DNA from: Phanerodontia chrysosporium
Lineage: Eukaryota; Basidiomycota; Agaricomycetes; Polyporales; Phanerochaetaceae
Direction: 5' to 3'
Length of the DNA stretch: 64,000 nucleotides
NCBI GenBank assembly: GCA_001910725.1
Contig: MJGA01000032.1
Location: forward strand, 62,001-126,000
The notes below the pieces were generated by a model. It made no database searches. It was not told the origin of the DNA and saw only the letters and a list, made by a program, of their open reading frames with translations. Positions 49,212-58,400 of this stretch are shown here, one piece after another. Each line of letters opens with the position of its first letter. Positions within the stretch are counted from its first letter, which is position 1. The position numbers and the translations under genes are program-made.

Positions 49212-52200
49212 CTAGTCTGAACAGAGATCAATGACCTCCACTCCTGATGGTGGTATTCGTGCGGGTTTGTCGTTCTGCCGAGTCTTCTGGGCCTTGAACG
49301 TATCCCGCAGGTCTTTCGACCGTGGCTTTGGGGCAGGGGGTCCATCAGAGTCGCTCAAAATTTCAACAATCTCCGGATTCTTCATCACTGCACGGCGCGG
49401 GCGCGTGGATGGCTTCACCGGTTCCAGGGCAGGGAGCACACCAGCGTCGACAACGCGTGTGGGACTGGTGCTCGACGAGCGTGGACTTGCATGCTTTCGC
49501 GACTTCCGCGGCGACTTGTTGGGCTCTTCGGTAGACTGAATAGGGGTGGTTGGGCGTAGTGGCCGTGGGCGACGGTGCGGTGTCGACGACGGAGGTGTCG
49601 TGCACCGTGGTGCGATATCTTCTTCAGACGATGCACAGGAGGGCTCAGACATTGGAAAGGGTGCGATCTTCCAGGAGCTCACGCGCGCCAGGTGTGAAGG
49701 ACAGCGAGACGGGCCTGCTTCGGGTAGGGTATCATTCACCACGGGGACGTTCGTCAACGGTTCTATCGGCAAGCTGGTCTTGGAGTTATGTAGACTCTGA
49801 CTGTTCGGGGCCTGTCCTGTAGTACTGCGGTCAGGTTCGGGTGACGTTCTGGTGGAACCCAAGGAGCGCATACGCCCAAGGGAGGGCCGACGCGTAACAG
49901 TCGCGGCACGGCGCTCCCTTGGTACGGTTAGATCTCTGAAAACGCTGTACTCGTCATCATCTGACAGTGGCGCCGTCGTGACCGCGGTCGTAGGAGCGTA
50001 TTCGGTCTCTACGGCAATCTCGCCGGGTTTGGGCTTCGTCAGGTCCTTGACAACCCGTACCTCGTCGCCTATATCAAATAGCTGGGCAACTCTGCGCGTG
50101 CTGCTTGCCGCAACTGTGTCCTTGCTCTTTGTTGCCCGCGCCTCCTGACCCCTTCGCACAGCGGGCGCCGCATTGGTCGCCTTCGCCACACGGAGTTCCG
50201 CAGGCACGGTACTTTTTACCGCCTTGAAGAAGTTATTCATCTGCGGCGCAGGTCGGCTGCTAGCGAGGGAAACCGCAGGCGGTTCGACAGCCTCTGCACG
50301 TGGCTTGCATGGCGTAACATTTGGTGTACACGCTGCGCTAGTCATCCGCACATCTTCGTCGTCGTCGCTGGCATACGCAGTCTTGCTCTTGCTGGCAACC
50401 CGCGATGTGCCAGCAGTCCTAGAACGCCCGCGGCCACGACCCTTAGCAGTCTTGCGTTGTTCCTTCGCGGCCTTCGCGTCTTCAAAGGCACGCACCAACT
50501 CCGGCTCGCCAGCCGCGACCATGCACGCGGGCATCCAGTACCGCTTAGGGGCCGTCTCGTCAAAGCTTGTGCCTTTCTTTCCCTCACCTTCTAAATCCTG
50601 TATGTCCTCGTCATCACTCCAGTCGGTGGTCGGTGCGCTGCGTCGACCTTCGATTCCTGCCTCAGCAGCGCGAATCAGAGAGCGAGGATCGATCTCCAAG
50701 CGATATTCGAGAGTATGATCCGTCGTCGCATGCTTGCGCGCCGAGGTAATCTTAAGGATAAGAGGCTGTGATGGTGTCTCGAGCTCTTCGTCGGCGTCAC
50801 CTGCGGTCTATGTTAATACGATGAAGATGTACACGCCGCGAAAGCAAACCTCGGGCGCGTGATAGGCCTAGTTGACCAAGACGCAATGCCGTAGCTGTTG
50901 CTGGAGTGCCTGCAGGAGAACCTGAAGATAGTCAAGCATCCTCCCCAACATACCCATATCATGAAAAGTTACTGACTAGTATCACGGATGATAGCCTTTC
51001 TCCGGATCCTCCGGCATACGATTCCTTCCCAGAGCCAGCTGGAGAAGCGTTTGACTATCCGGTCCCGCCAGCCCCATTCAAAGTAGTCTTCACAAACTTT
51101 GGCAATGGCCTTGACGCTTGGGTCTCGATCCCAGACGATGCTATCGCACAAGTTTCGTGCAGTCTCCTCCTTGGCCCGCTTAACGATATCCGCTAGTGCT
51201 GCGCCCGTAGCAGTTGGGTTAGCTCGCACGGCTTTTGCGATGGCGCGCTCTTCGCTTGTGACAGGATTAATGTACGCCATGAGCACATCGACGTCTGGGA
51301 ATGCGCTGCCGAGTGCAATAAGATTTGACGCAGCCTTCAAGTTGCGCTTGGAGAGGAACTTGCGCGAGTTGGTACGGAGCTCGTCGGCGATCTCGGCGCG
51401 CCAGCTCTCGAGAAATGCGTCGAGCTCGCGTTTTTCCGCACCGGAGAACGAGACCTTCGTCTTCTTGCCTTCCACATGCTCAACGCTCAGTGCAAGCGAT
51501 CGAACCTTAGCGACCAGGGTGCGGCCGTACCCCGCCTTCGCCAGCCCAACGGCCGTGGGGATGCCGCAGTTATTCAGGCCGGGGTGGTAGTCCCCTCCGC
51601 TAAGAAGCGCGACGAGAATGAGATCCTCGTAGGTGAGGCCAACGTCTGGATGCGTTTGAATGGAATCGGATGTATATGTCATGGTATGATTTTTCGTAGC
51701 CTGGGTATGTGAACGGTTTCCCGAGAGGGTATCCGAGGGACTATGGGGGCGTTAGGTTGAGAAAGGTGCAAAGAAGGAGTTTACGCGCTTTCTGACTATC
51801 ATATGTGCTCCAAAAACCAGCGTATCGACGTCGTCGGACAGGACAGCGTCAATAACACCAATGCGATTCAGGTATGCGAGTTCTGCCTCTGCTTCGCCAG
51901 GGGCCTATTGGACGTTCAGGTTTCAGAGTCAAGACGTTTGGCAGCAGACACACCGTGCGCCATTCGAAACCAAATGCCTCGACCATCCTCTTCATACCAT
52001 CGACCATCCAATGTGGCTTCTTGTCTATTGTCTTCCCGCGTTTGACGTCCGGGCGCATAGGTCCATCGAACACGAACAGCGGAAGGAGCGGCAGCTTGAG
52101 AATGCGAGTTAGACGGAAGAAGATGGTGCGAAGTTCCGGATTCTCCCCCTCTTTGCCGTACGTGGAGTGCACAAACCAGATGGAGGCGTCGATTCCGACA

Positions 52201-52319
52201 CGCAGAGCGCGGAAGTTACGGGTAGAAAGGGAGTCATTGAAGCCATCGAGAGCTATTGCAGTGAAGGAGCGACTTGTACCTGCAGGGCGCAGTACATCCC
52301 AAAGGCCCGTCACGCCCAT
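49212..52319 (-). CDS. YEN1: Holliday-junction resolvase Yen1/GEN1
   Basis: The ATG at 52319 begins MGVTGLWDVLRPAG, the conserved XPG/Rad2 N-terminus. IDASIWFVHS, the catalytic acidic cluster GEAEAELAYL, SDDVDTLVFGAH and the helix-two-turn-helix region LLSGGDYHPGLNNCGIPTAV follow. The order and the lack of a long insert place it with GEN1/Yen1 rather than Fen1, Exo1 or XPG. A basic disordered C-terminal half carries two SUMO-interaction-like motifs, IVEILSDSD and, at the very end, VEVIDLCSD. The enzyme cuts four-way DNA junctions in late mitosis and meiosis. The exon junction near 51780 (after VRKR, before SDTLSGNRSHTQ) does not phase cleanly; a small indel is possible. It is convergent with TSC2. 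Confidence 0.88.
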
Positions 52320-52773
52320 CTCGTCGTTGACGAGTGACAAGCCTTCAACCGTGACGGGGGCTTTCGCGGGTGTCACGAACACATGCTTGCCCGTCACGGC
52401 GTGCACGTCACGTACTGTTAGGCGCCCCAAAGTCGGTCACACTGAGCTTGTGGTCGGCTTGTGACTGACACACTAGGCCTTTACTCCCAGTGAAAACCTG
52501 TTCCGCGGTGAGCCATTGGAGGCCATCGTGGGGTATTGCATCCACTGTGAGCTGTCTGGACTTTGTCAGCAGATACGTGCAAGCACGTGTCAGAGACAGA
52601 TCAGAGTGATGTGCCCCAATGTCTGTATTGAGCGTCAACTGGTGGAGTGCAACATGACATGAAGTGACGCACTGTGCTTCTCTTCTAGCCACCTGGCCAT
52701 GTCATTACCATTGTCTTGGCTCAATAGAACACCAAAGTTGGACTTTTTCCCTCTCTTGTGCTCACAACCACGA
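52320..52773. other. YEN1 upstream / retrotransposon left flank
   Basis: No gene seen. The last bases before the element read CACGATGAAG, which includes the start codon of the interrupted ORF continued at 61116. Confidence 0.5.
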
Positions 52774-52778
52774 TGAAG
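52774..52778. repeat. Target-site duplication TGAAG, left
   Basis: TGAAG here is repeated at 61111-61115 directly after the right LTR. Five bp is the usual Ty3/gypsy duplication length. Confidence 0.85.
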
Positions 52779-52900
52779 TGTTACGAATGCACTGACAAAT
52801 ATTTTTCCTTTGCTTACTCATTATCGTTGTATTATTACTCAGCCAGTTTTCGCCTTACTAATGTCGCTGTCCCTTCCTTAGTTATAGGCTAGGTTAGACG

Positions 52901-52908
52901 TATATAAG
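52901..52908 (+). promoter_or_regulatory. LTR TATA box
   Basis: TATATAAG is present in both LTRs. The word AAGCTAGTAT starts about 32 nt downstream (52935), the expected transcription start distance. Confidence 0.6.
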
Positions 52909-52972
52909 GCCAGAACTCTCGTCTCCTTTTCTCTAAGCTAGTATTTGTCGCGGAGCAGAGGCTCAACGCTAC

Positions 52973-53030
52973 ACGAGGGAGGGCGAATGGGGAGGTCAAC
53001 GACGAGGGAGGGCGAATGGGGAGGTCGACG
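52973..53030 (+). repeat. 29-bp tandem duplication in left LTR
   Basis: Two copies of a 29-bp unit (ACGAGGGAGGGCGAATGGGG...) start at 52973 and 53002, with one mismatch. A partial third copy begins at 53031. It lies in the segment missing from the right LTR. Confidence 0.7.
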
Positions 53031-53719
53031 ACGAGGTGCAGCGGAGCGTATCACGCAGCGACGAACAAACTTGTACAGCTGTCCATATTGACCAAGGTAA
53101 TATTAGCACTGTAACTACAATACAAACATCGGGCTTACCTGTCCGTATTGACCAAGAGGTCGAGATGACAGACAGGAGCGAGGGGAGCTACCCTTATATA
53201 CTACAGGTCCTTTAGGGCAGGCTATACGATTACATAAGCTAATGGGCAGCGCTCAGCATAGCCAGCGAGGCTGCGACGCGGGCTGCACGGCGAGGCTGTG
53301 CTGGGGCTATGTCACGAGGCTGTGTCAGCTGGCAGTGTCTCGAGGCTGCATCGGGCCAAGGCTGTGTCATCAGAATGATCAGCTCGGCGTGTCTCGGCAA
53401 GGGGAGTCATCAGGGATGACAGTGCCTCCTCGGCGATCCGGGGAACCGGTTGCAAGGCAGACCGGTGATCCGGGCAGTGTCTGAGCGCGCAGCGGGATGC
53501 GCTGGCGTCTAGGGGTGATGCGCCATCAGGGCGCTGGCGCTGAGTGGCCAGGCGCTGAGTGTGGGCGGCTAGGACTCCAGACGGCGCGAGGGCTGCTCGC
53601 CCGTTGGATTAATCGAGGAAAATAGCCAAAAATCGGCGAAAAATAGGGCAGCACCGTCACATCCGTGACAGTATCTTGTATTCCCATCTAGAATCTACCT
53701 CATTCTCGACTCTTACATT

Positions 53720-53729
53720 ATACTAGCTT
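53720..53729 (+). other. Putative self-primer binding site
   Basis: ATACTAGCTT begins 2 nt after the left LTR. It is the exact reverse complement of AAGCTAGTAT at 52935-52944, the predicted RNA 5' end. There is no TGG start as in tRNA-primed elements. Confidence 0.6.
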
Positions 53730-53766
53730 CCCCCACGTTTACCCTTCGACGGGACACCCCTCGAAG

Positions 53767-55467
53767 ATGTCTCAAGAACCAATACCCAATCCTTACCTCG
53801 AGCGGTGCAAGACGTTCATACACTACTATTGCCCAACCGAAAGAAGAGACGAATATCGCGTAAAGAACAGAGAAGGGACACCTGTCATCTACACATGCAA
53901 CTTACAACCATGCCCATGGCGAGTAATACGAGCAGCACCTCATGATCGACTTCTCGTAGGAAAACAAGCCCCAACCGAGGGGCAACTCGAGCAGTTCGCC
54001 AAGATAGGAAGACAACTATACCGAACGATACTAAACTTATACGGAGAAGGAGACTACCTCGAGGAATCTGAAACATCCCTGCAGCAGGAACGCCACCACA
54101 TGATACACAACCTAAGCGCAGACGACCTTGCGGAAAGCATCCAACAGAAGATCTTCACCACAGCCCCACTGTCCCCGGAAGAAGTAGAGAGGGCCATCAT
54201 AGCAGCCATCCACAACAAGGAGAATCTGGGAGGAGATGGGGGATCCGGAGACCCATCCGGAGGTGGTGGAGGAAACCCATCCGGAGGAGATGGAGGAGAT
54301 CCATTCGAAGAGGAAGGAGGAAACCCATCTGGAGGACCACCTGGAGGACCACCCAGGGGACCACCTGGAGGACCACCTGGGGGACCACCTGGAGGACCAT
54401 TCGGGGGCGGAAACCCAGTGGGGCCCCCACCTCAAGGAGGGTTACCTCCCGACATCATCAGACAGTTACTCGACATGTGCAACGACGCCGACATCGCCAG
54501 ACCTCAAACCTTCAAGGGCGACCCGAAACAAGTGCGAAACTTCGTTCACCAATGCGAAATTTACTTCGAAGCCAAGCCTTCCAAGTTCAACACAGAAGCA
54601 AAGAAGATCGTATTCGCTAATTCACTCATGGAAGACGGTCAGCACCAGGCACCACGGACCTGGTCGATGATGAAGGAACGATGGTACCTTCGGACCGGCT
54701 GGCCCACGTGGGCCCAATACGCCCAAGAATTCCTCTCCCGATACCAACCTACCGACCACCGTGCAGATGCATTTACCGCGTTAAAGAAGTTAAAGCAAGG
54801 AAGGGGATCAGTCCGCGACCTCAACACCAAGTTTGATGCATGCCTTGTCGAAGCCGAAATCGACATTACCGATGACGACGCTACACGTCCCTTCATCACA
54901 GACTACAAGGCGGCACTAAACAAGGACGTTCACGACATGACCCTACCCCAAGTAGTCGCAGAAAGACGACGACTCTATGCCACTGAGACTCTTCGCCTCT
55001 GGCAGGATATCGCCCAAGGCATTGACGCCGCCATGCACCCGAGCCACGACACCGGTCATAAATCGACACCCAAAGACCCTAACGTGATGGATGTCGACGC
55101 TATAACCACAAAGAACAACATCAAATGCTTCACCTGCGGACGATTCGGACACTTCGCACGCGAATGCCGGTCTGGAGGACGGGGTCGAGGACAAGGCCGA
55201 GGAAGAGGACGAGGAGGAGGCAGAGGAGGAAACCAATTCCAGTCCAACAGAGGAGGATGGAACGGACAGACAAACGGACGACAAACTAACGTCGTTGAAG
55301 CTGAAACCGGCACCCAGGCCGGCAGCCCCCAGCAGCCGCAACAAGACCCGTTCGAAGCCACGAAACGAACTATCCGAACGCTGTCTAAAGACGAGGCTAT
55401 CAAATGCCTTGACGGGCTGATGGAGGAATGGGCCAACAACAACCCAGACGAGGGTTTTCAGCAGTGA
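53767..55467 (+). CDS. Retrotransposon Gag
   Basis: The 566-codon protein starts at the first ATG after the left LTR. It has a Gly/Pro-rich linker (repeated PPGG units, about 54235-54425), a capsid-like helical region (QTFKGDPKQVRNFVHQCEIY, and FLSRYQPTDHRADAFTALKK) and one CCHC zinc knuckle, CFTCGRFGHFAREC (CX2CX4HX4C, about 55126-55167). An RG-rich stretch follows, then a Gln-rich end. It forms the particle and binds the RNA. Its last 40 nt overlap pol in the -1 frame. The frame is intact. Confidence 0.93.
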   Translation: MSQEPIPNPYLERCKTFIHYYCPTERRDEYRVKNREGTPVIYTCNLQPCPWRVIRAAPHDRLLVGKQAPTEGQLEQFAKIGRQLYRTILNLYGEGDYLEESETSLQQERHHMIHNLSADDLAESIQQKIFTTAPLSPEEVERAIIAAIHNKENLGGDGGSGDPSGGGGGNPSGGDGGDPFEEEGGNPSGGPPGGPPRGPPGGPPGGPPGGPFGGGNPVGPPPQGGLPPDIIRQLLDMCNDADIARPQTFKGDPKQVRNFVHQCEIYFEAKPSKFNTEAKKIVFANSLMEDGQHQAPRTWSMMKERWYLRTGWPTWAQYAQEFLSRYQPTDHRADAFTALKKLKQGRGSVRDLNTKFDACLVEAEIDITDDDATRPFITDYKAALNKDVHDMTLPQVVAERRRLYATETLRLWQDIAQGIDAAMHPSHDTGHKSTPKDPNVMDVDAITTKNNIKCFTCGRFGHFARECRSGGRGRGQGRGRGRGGGRGGNQFQSNRGGWNGQTNGRQTNVVEAETGTQAGSPQQPQQDPFEATKRTIRTLSKDEAIKCLDGLMEEWANNNPDEGFQQ

Positions 55468-58400
55468 GGAGAACGCCAGCTGTTCATCCTCAACGATACT
55501 CGATTTCTTCTGTACTAGTAGCCGATATGAAGAACCAGTCAATGAAGATCCCCGTTATCATTGAATCGAGTACCAATGCTGGAAACAAAGTCACTACCCT
55601 CATTGACTCTGGAGCTCAAGGAAAGTTCATCGACCGAACGGTCGTCTGGCGGCTTGGACTTCGGGAAAAACCACTTCGACAACCAATACCAGTGTACAAT
55701 GTAGACGGAACTCCGAATCAACTAGGGAATATCCGCAACTATGTCGAAACCCATGTCACCATCGGACCCAAGATCGTAAAGGAACAGTTCCTCGTCACAC
55801 ACCTCGGTAAACAGGAAGCCATCCTGGGAATCGATTGGCTGCGAAAACACAACCCTCGTATCGATTGGAAGAAAGGAACCTTGGACTTTTCAGTCCCGCG
55901 ACCCACGATTGAAGAACTACCAGACGAAGAGGAACAAATAATCCAAGTTGCTAGCCAGGACGAAGAAGAACTCCTCAAGACCCACATACTGGTCAAACGA
56001 GTAGGAGGGCACCTTCCAACTAGAGGAAGCAGCGAAGCTGCCGGGCTCGACTTGTCATCCACCATTGACTGTGACATCCCACCTCGCTCGCGAGTAAAAG
56101 TCCCAACAGGAATTAAGGTTAAACCTCCGACAGGAACTTACGCACAGATCGCACCACGAAGCGGCCTCGCTCTCAAAGGCGTCGATGTCGCAGCAGGGGT
56201 TGTGGATCGGGATTACACTGGAGAACTTCAAGTTATACTGGTCAACAACACGGACAATTCGTTCCACGTCCAAGCAGGAGATCGAGTAGCTCAACTCATT
56301 ACCGAGCAAATTTGCCTCCCGCAGGTACAAGAGGTAGAGAAACTCGACGACACGAAACGAGGGGAACAGGGTTTTGGCTCGACAGGCGTAAAATTACAGG
56401 ACAAATTCCAACACCTGCTAAACATTGCTATACGAGCAGTAAGAGTCGCACAAGACCCTGATGCACCCCCGGAGTTCTTTATCGGCACAACGGAATTCGC
56501 AGGACTACACACGGACGCTGACTTTGTGGCATTTTATAATCCTGGTGATCCCACGGTCTACACAGTACCCATCGGCTCTACCGCAGCACAAACCATCTGG
56601 GACCTACAGATCAACGCAAAAATCAACCCGGCTATGGCACTCGCACAAGAAGACGGAGCACAAACGAAACCTAAGGATATTCCGTCGTACCTCGCCAAGT
56701 ATCAACACGTCTTCGAGAAACAAGCATCCGAACGGTTCCCTGAATCCCGACCTTACGATCATGCTATCGACCTCAAACCCGACTTCTTGCCCAAAGATTG
56801 TAAGGTTTACCCACTGTCGCCACTGGAAGAGGAAAAGATGAACGAGTTTATCGACGAAAACCTCCGCAAAGGTTACATCCGACCGTCAAAGTCTCCTATG
56901 GCATCACCCTTCTTTTTCGTCAGCAAAAAAGATGGCAACCTCCGACCCTGTCAAGACTACCGATACCTTAACGAAGGAACGGTCAGGAACGCGTATCCTT
57001 TACCCCTCATCTCCGACCTCCTCGATCAGGTCAAAGGATTCCACAAGTTCACCAAGATGAACCTTCGCTCGGGTTATAACAACGTTCGAATCAAGGTTGG
57101 GGACCAGTGGAAAGCAGCGTTCAAAACGAAACGCGGACTATTCGAACCTACCGTCATGTTCTTTGGTCTCTGCAATTCACCCGCGACGTTCCAAGCCATG
57201 ATGAACGACATCTTTGGCGATATGCTTGGTGAAGGATGGCTCAAGATCTACATGGACGATATCCTCATCTGTGGCCACGATGACGAAGACCTGCAACAAA
57301 AGACGTTACGGGTAATTGAACGTTTAGCGCAGAACAATTTATTCGTCAAACCGGAGAAATGCGACTTCCACGTCGCTCAAGTCGAGTTCCTTGGAATGAT
57401 CATCTCACATAACCAGATCCTTATGGACCCGGTCAAGGTGAAGGGCGTTCTCGAGTGGCCTACACCAACCACCGTCAAACAGGTCCGAGGGTTCCTGGGA
57501 TTCGGCAATTTCTACCGAAGGTTTATCGACCATTACTCTGACATCGTACGACCCCTCGTCGAACTCACCAGGAAGGACGTACCCTTCTTTTGGTCCCCAG
57601 CGTGCGAAGAAGCCTTTCAAGAACTGAAAAGACGGTTTACCTCGGCACTGGTGCTCATGACTCCAGATCCATTGAAAGCGTTCGTTCTCGAATGCGACGC
57701 CTCGCTTGTCGCGACAGCGGCGGTCCTACGCCAACAGGATTCGAATGGTGAATGGCACCCCGTGGCGTACCTCTCACAAAGCTTGTTGCCCGCGGAACGC
57801 AATTACGAGATATACGATCGGGAACTGCTTGCGATCGTTCGAGCACTCGAAGCCTGGCGCCACTATCTCCTGGGTGCAAAACAACCGGTCCGCATCCTCA
57901 CCGATCATAAGAACCTGACGTACTTCCGGTCCCCTCGACGCCTCAACCGACGACAAGCGCGATGGCACCTTTTCCTGTCGCAGTTCAACTTCTCTCTGCA
58001 TCACTGTCCGGGCACGCAACTCATTCAGGCTGATGCCATGACCAGGACCCTACACCCCAGCCATACCGCAGATGACAACGTTGACCTCATACTTCTACCG
58101 GACGAGCTCTTTCACACTCGCAGGATCCATTCCCTGTCTCTAGCCACCAGCATGTTAGCAAAGGATGATGACGACATCCCAGTCCATGATCACCCGGTTG
58201 ATCTTGATCTCCGACGATTCATCCAATCGACCCTCGACGGCGATGAATTTGCCATGAAGATCCTTGCAGCCCTGAATGACCCGAATCTCCCGATGCCAGT
58301 TCGCACCGAGCGACCTGACTGGACCATGGATGGGGGGCTGTTGTTCTATCGCGACAAATGCTACATCCCTGAGAACACCGCCCTTCGGCGACGAGTGGTA

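Larger units (their letters stand above)
52779..53717 (+). repeat. Left LTR (939 bp)
   Basis: It starts TGTTACGAATGC and ends CTCGACTCTTACA. It contains 730 bp (52945-53674) absent from the right LTR, bounded by AGTAT on each side. Confidence 0.9.
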
